Source: Microbacterium lemovicicum
Lineage (GTDB): Bacteria > Actinomycetota > Actinomycetes > Actinomycetales > Microbacteriaceae
Reading direction: 5' to 3'
Assembly: GCF_003991875.1 (NCBI RefSeq)
Contig: NZ_CP031423.1
Span: 2,170,001-2,234,000, forward strand
DNA: 64,000 nt
Below are positions 43,928 to 52,055 of the stretch, piece by piece (position 1 is the stretch's first letter; each line of letters starts with the position of its first letter). The position numbers and the translations under genes are program-made. A model generated the notes under the pieces. That model was not told the DNA's origin. It searched no databases and was given only the letters and a program-made list of their open reading frames with translations.

Positions 43928-45057
43928 GCCGGCACCGCCATCTGACGGGCAATGCCGAACATGAGGCCGGGCACGTCGGCGTCGCGGACGCCGTCGAGCT
44001 GCCACTGGCCGAGCTGCACCGACGCCTCCACGACGGCGCGGGCGCGGGGCACGCGGCGGGCGTGGAATTCGTCCCACAGACCCTGGTCGACAGCATCGCG
44101 GGCGAGCAGAAGCTCGGTGAGCACGACGGCGTCCTCCAGGCCCTGCGCGGCACCCTGGGCGATCGTCGGAGGGCAGCTGTGCGCGGCGTCGCCGATGACG
44201 ACGGCCCGGCCGCGGTTCCACTCCCCGTCGATGATGTGCTTCGTGAACCAGGTGTAGTTGGCGTGGGCGCCCTCGGCGAGATCGGCGCGGATGTCGTTCC
44301 ACGGTCCGTCGTAGGCGCGGGACTCGTCGAGCATGATGCGCGTGGCGTCCTCGTCGCTGATGCCGAAACGGTCCTCCGCCTTTTCGACGAGGAACGCGTA
44401 CATGCTGTCCTCGCCGGTGGGCGTGTACCCCGCGATGAACATCGGGCCGCCGTAGTACAGCTCGCTGCGCTCGACGGAGGCCGGACGCGACACGAAGGTG
44501 CGCCAGATGCCCATGCCGGTCGGCTCGGGCTTGGTCTCGATGCCGATGAGCTGACGCACGTGCGAGTTGAGCCCGTCCGCGCCGACGAGGAGGTCGTAGC
44601 GGCCGGCGGACTCGCCGCCCACGAAGACCTCCACACCGTCGTCGTCGGTCTCGACGCCGGTGACCTTCGCGCCGAAGCGCACGGTGGCGCCCGCGCGCTG
44701 CGCGTGGTCGAGGAGGATCCGGGTGAGGTCGGCCCGCGGCATCCCCATGGCGGCCGGGTAATCCGGTCCGCCGGTCTTCACGTCGGGGAGCTCGGCGACG
44801 ATCGGGGCTCCGGGGCCGGGGGCGCGCAGGTTCAGACCCTCGAACGGGTAGCCGGCGGCACGGATGTCGTCCCACGCGCCGAGCGCGTCGAAGACGCGGA
44901 GGGCGTTGCCCTGGAGCGAGATGCCCGACCCCTGGGTGGACGGCTCGCTCTTGGCCTCGAAGACGTCGACGGCGACGCCGCCCCTGGCGAGCTGGATCGC
45001 GGCGGCAAGGCCGGCGACGCCGGTGCCGGCGATCGCGACGGTGGTGACTGCGGTCAT
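43924..45057 (-). CDS. FAD-dependent aromatic hydroxylase (UbiH/PHBH type)
   Basis: A 377-residue flavin monooxygenase. FAD binding GTGVAGLAAAIQLARGG at the N-terminus, the DG motif LVGADGLNSHVR and the GD motif VIGDAAHSCPPTIAQGAAQG are intact. It would hydroxylate a phenolic ring using NAD(P)H and O2, preparing it for ring cleavage. The closest relatives I recognise are 3-hydroxybenzoate 6-hydroxylase-like enzymes, but the substrate cannot be fixed. Confidence 0.88.
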   Translation of the reverse strand: MTAVTTVAIAGTGVAGLAAAIQLARGGVAVDVFEAKSEPSTQGSGISLQGNALRVFDALGAWDDIRAAGYPFEGLNLRAPGPGAPIVAELPDVKTGGPDYPAAMGMPRADLTRILLDHAQRAGATVRFGAKVTGVETDDDGVEVFVGGESAGRYDLLVGADGLNSHVRQLIGIETKPEPTGMGIWRTFVSRPASVERSELYYGGPMFIAGYTPTGEDSMYAFLVEKAEDRFGISDEDATRIMLDESRAYDGPWNDIRADLAEGAHANYTWFTKHIIDGEWNRGRAVVIGDAAHSCPPTIAQGAAQGLEDAVVLTELLLARDAVDQGLWDEFHARRVPRARAVVEASVQLGQWQLDGVRDADVPGLMFGIARQMAVPA

Positions 45058-45100
45058 GTCGGAACTCCTCTGTTCTCGGTGACGGTGGGGAGGGCGCGCG

Positions 45101-46093
45101 TCAGAGGACGGCGACCGGGTTGATGGGCGAGCCGACGGCGCCGGTGATGGGCAGCGGCGCTGCCGACAGCAGGAACTCGTACCGGCCCGACGAGGCGCAG
45201 GCCTCGGCGAGCTCGTCGAGGTCCCACATCTCGCCGATGGTGAGCCCCATGTTGGGGATCACCACCTGGTGCAGGGGCTGGAACGCGGGTGCGTCGAACT
45301 CGTTCGGACGCACCTCGAAGCCCCACGTGTCGGTCGCGATCGCCGCGATCTCCGTGCGGTGCAGCCAGCCGGCGGTGGTGAGGGAGAGGCCGGGGGCGGG
45401 TCCGCCCGCGTAGTCACCCCAGCCGTCGCGGCGCGTGCGCGCGAGCTGTCCGGTGCGCACGAGCACGATGTCGCCGCGGCCGATGGTCACGCCCTCCGCC
45501 GCGGCGCAGGCCTCGAGGTCGGCCGCGGTGATCGCGTAGCCGTCGGCGAGCTCGCCGGTCTCGGGCTGCAGGTGACGCCCGACATCCAGCAGCACACCGC
45601 GGGAGACGATGACGGATGCCGCGTGCTCGATGCCCGTCACGAGGTCGCCCTCGCTCGTCACGACGTCACCGGCGCGACGGCCGTTCCAGGCGAAGCCGTG
45701 GTCGAAGATGTGGCCGAGCCCGTCCCACTGCGTGGAGCACTGGAGCGGCATCGAGATCACGTCGTCGGCGCCGCCGATGCCGTGCGGGAAGCCCTGATTC
45801 GCGCGCTCCGCGTCGGTGCCCGTGTCTGTCATGGTGTGCACCGGATTCGTGCGGCGGCGCCATCCCTTCTGAGGCCCGTTCGTGTCGAACGACTGCGCGA
45901 GGGAGATCACCCGCCCCTCCTGCACGAGCCCTGCCGCGGCCACGCGGTGAGCGGGATCGATGAGGTTGAGCGTGCCGAGCACGTCGTCCTCGCCCCACCG
46001 GCCCCAGTTGCGGTAGGCCTCGGCGCGGGCGCCGATCTCGGCCTCGGGGTTCGACCGGTCGAGGTCGGCGGGGTTCTCCGACGGCCCGGTCAC
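45101..46093 (-). CDS. Cyclase-family metal hydrolase (kynurenine-formamidase-like)
   Basis: A 330-residue member of the cyclase family (Pfam cyclase; includes arylformamidase and isatin hydrolase). The metal motif in this subgroup is CSTQWDGLGHIFDHG. RGVLLDVGRHL and GDIVLVRTGQLARTRRDGWG follow as usual. It would open or hydrolyse a lactone, amide or ring product in the pathway. It starts at GTG overlapping the stop of the FAH gene (GTGA). Confidence 0.85.
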   Translation of the reverse strand: MTGPSENPADLDRSNPEAEIGARAEAYRNWGRWGEDDVLGTLNLIDPAHRVAAAGLVQEGRVISLAQSFDTNGPQKGWRRRTNPVHTMTDTGTDAERANQGFPHGIGGADDVISMPLQCSTQWDGLGHIFDHGFAWNGRRAGDVVTSEGDLVTGIEHAASVIVSRGVLLDVGRHLQPETGELADGYAITAADLEACAAAEGVTIGRGDIVLVRTGQLARTRRDGWGDYAGGPAPGLSLTTAGWLHRTEIAAIATDTWGFEVRPNEFDAPAFQPLHQVVIPNMGLTIGEMWDLDELAEACASSGRYEFLLSAAPLPITGAVGSPINPVAVL

Positions 46094-47058
46094 TGCGCGG
46101 CGCCTTCCGCGACGCAGCGGACCACCTGGGTGCCGAGGCCGCTGATGGTGCCGGTCATGACGTCGCCGTCCTGCAGGAACCGCTTCCAGTGCTGGCCGTT
46201 GCCCGCGGGGCTGCCCGTGAGGAGCAGGTCGCCGGGCAGCAGGGGCATGGTCTGCGACGCGCCCGACACGAGCGCGGCGATGTCGAAGAGCAGGTCGCTG
46301 GTGTCGCCGTTCTGCATGACATCGCCGTTCAGCTCCAGCGTGACCGTGAGGTTTCCGCCGTCGACGGCCGACGCCGGCACCAGGAAGGGCCCGGTCGGCA
46401 GGAAGCCCGGCGCGTTCTTCGCGCGGTACCAGTCGGTGCCGATCTCCTTCATGTCCTTGCGGAACACGAGGTCGCGGGTGGTGACGTCGTTGACGATCGT
46501 GTAGCCGGCGACGTGGTCGAGCGCGTCCTCCTTCGACACGCGGAACGCCTCCGCGCCGATCACGACGGCGAGCTCGAGCTCCCAGTCGTGCACCTCGCTG
46601 TAGGACGGCAGGACCAGCGACACGTCGTCGCCGACGACGCAGGCCGGCAGGCCGATGAAGAAGTACGGCTCGCCATTGGCCTTGCGGTCGTCCATGAGCT
46701 TCGCCGCGAAGGCGCGCGCCTCGTCGGGCGTGCGGTCGCTGTTCTGGGTCAGCCCCGCGGCGACGAGCTCGATGACGTGCTCGCGATAGTTGGCACCGGC
46801 CTGCAGCACCTGACGCGGCTGCACCGGAGCCGTCAGGGTGACGTCGGCCAGCGGCATCCATCCCCCCTCCTCCGCCGACGCCAGCGACGCGAGGCGGTCC
46901 CAGTCGGGAGCAGCGAGGAAGGAGTTGAGGTCGGCGGCGCCCAGGGCGTCCGCGTCGAGCGGACGGATGCGGTCGCCGGCCACGAGGCCCAGACGCGCGT
47001 CGGCGCCGTCCCGGTAGCGGGCCAGCGCGAAGGGGGCGGTGAGTCCGGTGGAAGTCAT
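46090..47058 (-). CDS. Fumarylacetoacetate hydrolase family protein, second copy
   Basis: A 322-residue FAH-fold enzyme. QVLQAGANYREHVIEL, the metal acids in VHDWELELAVVIG and the loop TIVNDVTTRDLVFRKDMKEI identify it. It probably acts on the ring-fission product made by the extradiol dioxygenase. It is separated from that gene by 111 bases holding a strong hairpin, so its level may be set by read-through or by its own promoter. Confidence 0.87.
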   Translation of the reverse strand: MTSTGLTAPFALARYRDGADARLGLVAGDRIRPLDADALGAADLNSFLAAPDWDRLASLASAEEGGWMPLADVTLTAPVQPRQVLQAGANYREHVIELVAAGLTQNSDRTPDEARAFAAKLMDDRKANGEPYFFIGLPACVVGDDVSLVLPSYSEVHDWELELAVVIGAEAFRVSKEDALDHVAGYTIVNDVTTRDLVFRKDMKEIGTDWYRAKNAPGFLPTGPFLVPASAVDGGNLTVTLELNGDVMQNGDTSDLLFDIAALVSGASQTMPLLPGDLLLTGSPAGNGQHWKRFLQDGDVMTGTISGLGTQVVRCVAEGAAQ

Positions 47059-47130
47059 GGGGTGCGATCTCCTCGCGTCATTGCGGTGGTACGGGATGGA
47101 ACGGGTCGTGCGGTCGTGCGGCGGGACCGA

Positions 47131-47163
47131 GAGGGACCGGATGCAGCCCGCATCCGGTCCCTC
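47131..47163 (-). terminator. Hairpin between the dioxygenase and FAH genes
   Basis: Perfect 14-base-pair arms GAGGGACCGGATGC / GCATCCGGTCCCTC with a five-base loop start just after the dioxygenase stop. It is either a terminator or an attenuating or stabilising stem that sets higher dioxygenase expression within the operon. Confidence 0.75.
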
Positions 47164-47169
47164 GTCGTC

Positions 47170-48186
47170 TCAGCCCTGGCCCTGCTTGCGGTAGGGGTTG
47201 AGCAGCGCGTCCTTGATCTCGTCGGGGACGCCCTCCTCCGTGGCGCTGGGGCCGTCGGCGGGCGGGAACGACTCGGTCATCGACATCGGCATGGTGCCGT
47301 TGCGGTACATGTTGTTCGATCCCTGCGACGGCTTCCAGGTGTTGGCCTCCCAGTCCGGGACGTAGTTGCGGTAGCCGCCGGTGTTCAGCTCGATCCGGAG
47401 CGAGGAGGGCTCGCGGTAGTAGAGGAACGTCTGCTCGCCGATGCCGTGGATGTTCGGGCCGTACTCGATCGGGATGCCGTTCTCCATGAGGGTGTCGGCC
47501 GCGATGAGCAGCTCCTCGCGGGTGTCGACCCAGAAGGCGTAGTGGTTGATGCGGCCGGCGCGGGTCGAGCCGTCGAGCACGACGCCGAGGTCGTGCGACT
47601 TCTCGTTGGTCGTGAGCACCGAGAAGACCGAGATGGGCGCCTCGTCGAGCACGGTGCGGGCCATGAAGCGGAAGCCGAGCACGTCGACGTACCAGGTCAC
47701 GAACGCGTCGACGTCCTGCGTGGCGACGGTGACGTGGTCGAGCTGACGAGGGGCGCCGGCGATCTTCGAGCGCTTCTCGGGGCGGTCCGGGAAGATCGAG
47801 GCCTCATGGCCGGGAGCCTGGTGGCGCTCGACGTCCCAGTGGAGCGTCATGTCGTGACCGAAGGGGCCGGTGAAGCGGTAGGCGCGGCCGATCTTGTAGC
47901 CGTCGATCCACTCGCCCTGGATGCCGGCGGCCTCGACGCGCTTGGCGGCCTCTTCGAGGGCCTCGGCGCTGGAGGTGCGCCATGCCATCGTCTCGAGGGT
48001 GGGCTCGTCGCCGGGGGCGACGACGACCGAGTAGGCGTAGTAGTCGCCCCAGCAGCGCATGTAGACCTTGCCGTCCTCGCGGGCGACCTCGGTGAGTCCG
48101 ACCTCGGTCTTGTAGAACTCGACGGAGGCCTCCACATCGGGAGTGGTGATGGCGACGAACGACAGGTGAGAGAGGAGCTTGATCAT
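47170..48186 (-). CDS. Extradiol ring-cleavage dioxygenase (VOC family, type I)
   Basis: A 338-residue two-domain vicinal-oxygen-chelate dioxygenase, like catechol 2,3-dioxygenases. The catalytic iron ligands lie in the second domain: His151 (RQLDHVTVATQD), His215 (RINHYAFWVD) and Glu266 (SLRIELNTGG). All three are present, so ring cleavage next to a catechol is expected. The first domain (LLSHLSFVAITTPDVEA) is the usual non-metal copy. AAAGGA seven bases before the ATG decides the start over a codon 18 bases upstream. First gene of the ring-cleavage operon. Confidence 0.9.
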   Translation of the reverse strand: MIKLLSHLSFVAITTPDVEASVEFYKTEVGLTEVAREDGKVYMRCWGDYYAYSVVVAPGDEPTLETMAWRTSSAEALEEAAKRVEAAGIQGEWIDGYKIGRAYRFTGPFGHDMTLHWDVERHQAPGHEASIFPDRPEKRSKIAGAPRQLDHVTVATQDVDAFVTWYVDVLGFRFMARTVLDEAPISVFSVLTTNEKSHDLGVVLDGSTRAGRINHYAFWVDTREELLIAADTLMENGIPIEYGPNIHGIGEQTFLYYREPSSLRIELNTGGYRNYVPDWEANTWKPSQGSNNMYRNGTMPMSMTESFPPADGPSATEEGVPDEIKDALLNPYRKQGQG

Positions 48187-48235
48187 CTTCGATCCTTTCG
48201 ACAAGACAAGCGGGTGTTCCCGTGACTACTTTCGC

Positions 48236-48270
48236 CGCAGACCGACATATCAGGGAATGCCATATCTGCG
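48236..48270 (-). promoter_or_regulatory. Possible regulator site upstream of the dioxygenase operon
   Basis: CGCAGA (48236-48241) and TCTGCG (48265-48270) are inverted. Inside them CATATC occurs twice as a direct repeat 15 bases apart (48246, 48261), with ACCGACATAT on one side. CCGACATA also appears in the operator at 60610. The regulator is unknown. Confidence 0.4.
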
Positions 48271-48315
48271 ATGCGTGGGATCGACCGCATCTATTCCCTC
48301 ATGAGGGCCCGAAGA

Positions 48316-49074
48316 TCAGCGGCGCGCGGTGCACCGGAGGTCTTCGAGCAGCGCCGTGTCGTCGGCCAGGTCGTCCAGATCGATGGGAGCCGACCCCGTT
48401 TCGAGCGCCTCGAGCGCACGACGCAGGGCCACTCGAGCCGAGGTCTCGAAGCGTGCCGGGGCGATCAGGGTCCCGGCGCTCGACGTGGTCACGATGCGGG
48501 CGGCGAGACCGACGTCGACCTGGGTCTGCACCTCCCCCAGCACCTCGATGCGCATGCCCACGGAGGTGCGGGCCGCGGCGATCGTGCCGAACGTGGCGGC
48601 GAGCCCGGCCGTCGTCTGCAGGAGGGCGAGGGTGCGATCGCCGGAGACGACCCGCAGCGCTCCTCCGGAGAGCATGCGCAGCCAACCGGCGGCGTCGCGC
48701 GTGACGGCGTCGAGGGCGGCGGCAGGACCGGATGCCTCGGCGATCAGCATGCGGGGAGCGCTGCCGCTCCGCGCGCGGAGGGCGTCCTCCGCGGTGTCCG
48801 GTCGCAGACGCGGCCTCTCGACCACGACGGGGATGCGCAGGCCCGCGCTCAGCTCGCGCACCGCGTCGGCGGACACGAGCTCGGGATCCGTGATGACGAG
48901 CGCGGACGCGCCGTCCGCCGCGGCGGTGGCCGCGGCATCCGTCCATCGCCCGAGACCCGGGATGACGACGATGCCCTCGCGGCCGGTGGCGGCGCGGGCG
49001 CGGAGGGGCAGCTCGGCCACCGCGGTGCGATAGGGCTCGAGTGACGTCGCGACCGCGATGCGATCGCCGCTCAC
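48316..49074 (-). CDS. Hypothetical partner of a Gfo/Idh/MocA dehydrogenase
   Basis: A 252-residue soluble protein coupled by GTGA to the dehydrogenase gene upstream. The first half has alternating hydrophobic strands (GREGIVVIPGL, ASALVITDPELV, RIPVVVERP) like a degraded Rossmann or alpha/beta domain. The second half (ALRVVSGDRTLALLQTTAGL, TSVGMRIEVLGEVQTQVDVG) resembles the beta-sheet part of a Gfo/Idh C-terminal domain. There is no glycine-rich cofactor motif. It may be a non-catalytic subunit of the dehydrogenase. No family recognised. Confidence 0.65.
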   Translation of the reverse strand: MSGDRIAVATSLEPYRTAVAELPLRARAATGREGIVVIPGLGRWTDAAATAAADGASALVITDPELVSADAVRELSAGLRIPVVVERPRLRPDTAEDALRARSGSAPRMLIAEASGPAAALDAVTRDAAGWLRMLSGGALRVVSGDRTLALLQTTAGLAATFGTIAAARTSVGMRIEVLGEVQTQVDVGLAARIVTTSSAGTLIAPARFETSARVALRRALEALETGSAPIDLDDLADDTALLEDLRCTARR

Positions 49075-50114
49075 GAGCCCGCTCCCTGCAGGATGAGCTC
49101 TGCCGCGGACTCGGCCAGTCGCAGGGCGTACCGCGCGTCGTCGAGCAGCTCGTCGTACTCCACGACACCGTGGCCGTCGAGGAGGTCCGCCATCGCCCGC
49201 CACTCGGCGAGGTAGCCGTCCTCGGAGACTGTCGGGTACGTCGTGATCGTGCCGTCCTGACTCGTCACGCGCACCGTCGCGCTGCCGGCGTGCACGAACG
49301 CCGGCGGGAACGAGACCTCCACGCGGTCGACGTCGGTGGTGATGTGGAGGCGCCAGAGGGCGTCTGCGCCCTCGGGCAGCATGACCGTGGCCAGACGGAC
49401 GGGGATGCCGGACGCGACGTAGCCGACGGCGAACCCGAGCGGTGCCACCGCGCGGGCGAACACGACCTCCTCGATCTCGGGCGCGAGATCGCGCACCATC
49501 GGCAGGTCGTGCACGGCCAGTCCGGTCAGCAGCTGCCGCACGACCGCGGCGGCGATCTGCGGCACCGACAGGTCGGGTCCACCGCGACCCGGCGCCGGTG
49601 CCGGCACGGCGAGCTCGGTGACGACCTCGTGATAGCGCCCGTTCGGCGGCAGCGCCAGGGTCAGCGAGATCGCGCACACGGGACGGCCGCCGGCGGTGAG
49701 GTGGTGACGTGCGCGGCCCCACGCCGGGTCGTAGAAGTGGTTGGTACCCACGAGCAGCGCCGTGCCGGCCGCGCGGCAGGCGTCGATGACGGATGCCGCA
49801 TCCTCCGCCGTCGTGGCGAGCGGCTTCTCGCACAGCACCGCGCGCTTGCCCGCGGCGACGGCCGCGAGGATCTGCGCTGCGTGCTCTGCCGGCGGCGAGC
49901 ACAGCACCACGACCTCGACGCGGTCGTCGGCGAGCAGCTCGTCGATCCCCGACGACGCACGGGCGCCCACCCGTTCCGCGAGTCCGGCGGCCCGGCCGCT
50001 GCCGCCGTCGGAGATGTGCACGACCTCGAAGCGGCCGCTCAGGCGCGCCAGTGTCGGCAGATGCAGCGCGGCGACTCCTGGCCCCGCGCCCACGATCCCC
50101 ACTCCGGTCGGCAT
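49071..50114 (-). CDS. Gfo/Idh/MocA-family dehydrogenase, first copy
   Basis: A 347-residue NAD(P)-dependent oxidoreductase. GIVGAGPGVAALHLPTLARL begins the Rossmann fold, VVLCSPPAEHAAQI and the family signature LCEKPLATTAEDA follow. It probably oxidises or reduces a sugar or keto-sugar. The ATG at 50112-50114 matches the fold start, with AAGGGG upstream. It is divergent from the ROK regulator with a perfect palindrome between them. Confidence 0.87.
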   Translation of the reverse strand: MPTGVGIVGAGPGVAALHLPTLARLSGRFEVVHISDGGSGRAAGLAERVGARASSGIDELLADDRVEVVVLCSPPAEHAAQILAAVAAGKRAVLCEKPLATTAEDAASVIDACRAAGTALLVGTNHFYDPAWGRARHHLTAGGRPVCAISLTLALPPNGRYHEVVTELAVPAPAPGRGGPDLSVPQIAAAVVRQLLTGLAVHDLPMVRDLAPEIEEVVFARAVAPLGFAVGYVASGIPVRLATVMLPEGADALWRLHITTDVDRVEVSFPPAFVHAGSATVRVTSQDGTITTYPTVSEDGYLAEWRAMADLLDGHGVVEYDELLDDARYALRLAESAAELILQGAGS

Positions 50115-50164
50115 CACGGCCCCTTCGCTCGTTATGCCTGAAGCGTACCTAAGAACGCGCCGTT

Positions 50165-50180
50165 CACGACCATAGTCGTG
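50165..50180. promoter_or_regulatory. Palindromic operator in the ROK/dehydrogenase divergent region
   Basis: CACGAC-CATA-GTCGTG is a perfect 6+6 inverted repeat with a four-base spacer, flanked by TT and GAA. It is 50 bases from each start codon and is a likely site for the adjacent ROK repressor controlling both directions. Confidence 0.6.
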
Positions 50181-50223
50181 TCGAAATGGACGTTCCGGCA
50201 TCCCTCTTGTGTGAGAATCGACC

Positions 50224-51492
50224 ATGGCAACAGAGTCCACGCTGCGGTTCGGCGCTCAGACCGACGAGGTGACGAGCCTTCTGCGCATCGTCAACATGGT
50301 GCGTTCCGGGGATGCCGCGACCCGCCCCGCGATCGGACGGGTGACCGGACTCGGCCGCGGCGTGGTGACACAGCGCGTCGATCAGGCCATCCAGATCGGT
50401 TTCATCGAAGACGCCGAGTTCGGCCCCTCGTCCGGCGGCCGCGCGCCCCGGACCCTGCGCTTCCGCGCCGATCGCGGCCGCATCATCGTGTGCGCGCTCG
50501 GCGCCCTGCACATCCACGTCGGCGTCGCGATGCTCGAGGGCGACATCATCGACGAGAAGCACCGCGCCTGGGACATCGCGCGGGGGCCGGCGGACACCCT
50601 CGATGCCGCGCTCGAGATGATCGACGAGCTTCTGGCCGCGACGCCCGACGTGCCCGTCTGGGGCGTGTCGGTCGGCATCCCCGGTCCCGTCGACTTCGCC
50701 ACCGGCCGTCCCGTGGCGCCGCCGATCATGCCGGGCTGGAACGGCTTCGACATCCGGCGCCGGTTCGAGGAGCGCTACGACGCGCCGGTGTGGGTGGACA
50801 ACGACGTGAACCTGCTCGCCCTCACCGAGCGCAGCCGGCGCCGCGAGGAGCATCTCGACCTCATCTACTGCAAGGTCGGGTCGGGCATCGGCGCCGGGCT
50901 CCTGTCGCAGGGTCACATCCACCGCGGCGCGAACGGCGCCGCGGGCGACATCGGCCATGTGCGCGTCGCGGGCTCCACCTCGCTGTGCCGCTGCGGCAAG
51001 ACCGGCTGCCTCGAGGCGGTCGCCGGAGGCTGGGCGCTGGTGCGCGACGCCGAGGCCGCGATCGCGGACGGCGCCGGCGGCAAGCTGGCGAGCGGTGCCG
51101 AGCCGATCACCCCGGAGTCCATCGCCCGCGCGGCCGAGTCCGGCGACGCCCTGGCGATCTCCCTCATCCAGAAGTGCGCGCGCGTGATCGGCGAGTCGAT
51201 CGCCGCTCTGGTCAACATGTTCAACCCGGAGCGCATCGTCATCGGCGGCGCGGTCGTGGGCGCCGGAGAGGTCTTCCTCGCCGAGGTGCGTCAGCGGGTG
51301 TACGAGCTGTCGCTGCCTCTCGCGACGCGCGACCTGAGCATCGTGCAGTCGATCAACGACCGGCGCGAGCCGCTCCGGGGCGGCGCGGAGATGGTGCGCG
51401 AGCAGCTGTTCGACGTGACCTTCCCGCGCTGGTTCGCCGACGGCCGACCCTCGCGCGAGCGCGTGCATCCCGAAGAGCTGGTCGCGGGCTGA
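50224..51492 (+). CDS. ROK-family transcriptional regulator
   Basis: A 422-residue protein. An N-terminal winged helix (about residues 15-80, ATRPAIGRVTGLGRGVVTQR) is joined to a ROK sugar-kinase-like domain. The kinase-type glycine loops (VSVGIPGPVDFATG, KVGSGIGAGLLSQG) and the zinc motif GHVRVAGSTSLCRCGKTGCLE are complete. Such proteins repress sugar genes and sense a sugar or sugar phosphate. Position makes it a candidate regulator of the dehydrogenase unit and of the DUF6379/TIM-barrel pair directly downstream. A leaderless start (GAGAAT five bases upstream) is possible. Confidence 0.9.
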   Translation: MATESTLRFGAQTDEVTSLLRIVNMVRSGDAATRPAIGRVTGLGRGVVTQRVDQAIQIGFIEDAEFGPSSGGRAPRTLRFRADRGRIIVCALGALHIHVGVAMLEGDIIDEKHRAWDIARGPADTLDAALEMIDELLAATPDVPVWGVSVGIPGPVDFATGRPVAPPIMPGWNGFDIRRRFEERYDAPVWVDNDVNLLALTERSRRREEHLDLIYCKVGSGIGAGLLSQGHIHRGANGAAGDIGHVRVAGSTSLCRCGKTGCLEAVAGGWALVRDAEAAIADGAGGKLASGAEPITPESIARAAESGDALAISLIQKCARVIGESIAALVNMFNPERIVIGGAVVGAGEVFLAEVRQRVYELSLPLATRDLSIVQSINDRREPLRGGAEMVREQLFDVTFPRWFADGRPSRERVHPEELVAG

Positions 51493-51507
51493 GGGACTCG
51501 GCGCGGT

Positions 51508-51525
51508 CCTCCGCGATCGCGGAGG
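51508..51525. promoter_or_regulatory. Perfect 18-base palindrome downstream of the ROK gene
   Basis: CCTCCGCGATCGCGGAGG is self-complementary over its whole length. It sits 15 bases after the ROK stop and about 100 bases before the next gene. It could terminate the ROK message or be an operator for the next unit. Confidence 0.45.
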
Positions 51526-51565
51526 TCGCAGCATCCGCCTCTTCGACTTCATTTCGGCGGAAGTT

Positions 51566-51583
51566 TTACGATATGGTGCGTAA
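51566..51583 (+). promoter_or_regulatory. Possible operator/-10 region of the DUF6379-TIM barrel pair
   Basis: TTACG and CGTAA (51566-51570, 51579-51583) flank eight bases and overlap TACGAT (51567-51572), a plausible -10 box about 55 bases before the ATG. No good -35 box is visible, which would suit an activator. Confidence 0.4.
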
Positions 51584-51627
51584 GTGCTCGTCGTAGGTCG
51601 AGCTGCCACCGGCTCGAGGACGTTCCG

Positions 51628-52041
51628 ATGACGCTCATGATGCTTCGCGACGATGCACTGTTCACCACCACCGACGGGTTCGGCGTGCGGCTCTCGCTGC
51701 CCTGGATCCGCTCGCTGCCCGTCGCCAGCGCGTCCGATCTGCAGCTGCAGGTGGATGGGTCGCCCGTCGAGCATCTGCTCGTGGCCCTCGGCGAGCGCAC
51801 CGTCGCACCGTCCGCCCTCGCGTTCGAGCGGGGCGAGTGGTTCGTGCAGGACCGGCTGGTGCTGCGCGTCCGCGGCGCGCTCGAGCCCGGCGCACACGAG
51901 GTCACCGTGTCGTACCGGCTGCTGATCCCCTACCTGCCGGGCGGGCCCGATGCCCCGCTCACCCTGCCTTTCGCCACCACCCGCACCCTCGTGCTCGACG
52001 CCGGGGCCGCCGTGCCCACCGTGTCGCGCGACGTGGCCTGA
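51628..52041 (+). CDS. DUF6379-type protein, C-glycoside deglycosidase beta-subunit-like (pair 1)
   Basis: A 137-residue small beta-rich protein. The shared core with the two copies at 57535 and 60127 is GFGVRLSLPWIRSLP followed by a DGSPV turn and a C-terminal LLIPYLPGGP strand. In characterised CarBC/Dfg-type C-deglycosidases the beta subunit is a DUF6379 protein that completes the active site of a TIM-barrel alpha subunit. The alpha-like gene follows after 14 bases on the same strand, with GAGGA before this ATG. Confidence 0.8.
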   Translation: MTLMMLRDDALFTTTDGFGVRLSLPWIRSLPVASASDLQLQVDGSPVEHLLVALGERTVAPSALAFERGEWFVQDRLVLRVRGALEPGAHEVTVSYRLLIPYLPGGPDAPLTLPFATTRTLVLDAGAAVPTVSRDVA

Positions 52042-52055
52042 CGCCGGAGCCCGCC

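Noticed and set aside
42908..48186. Assigning the operon to gentisate or gamma-resorcylate degradation
   Set aside because: The hydroxylase and amidohydrolase hint at these, but the extradiol dioxygenase and two FAH proteins fit several routes; the sequence does not decide the substrate.
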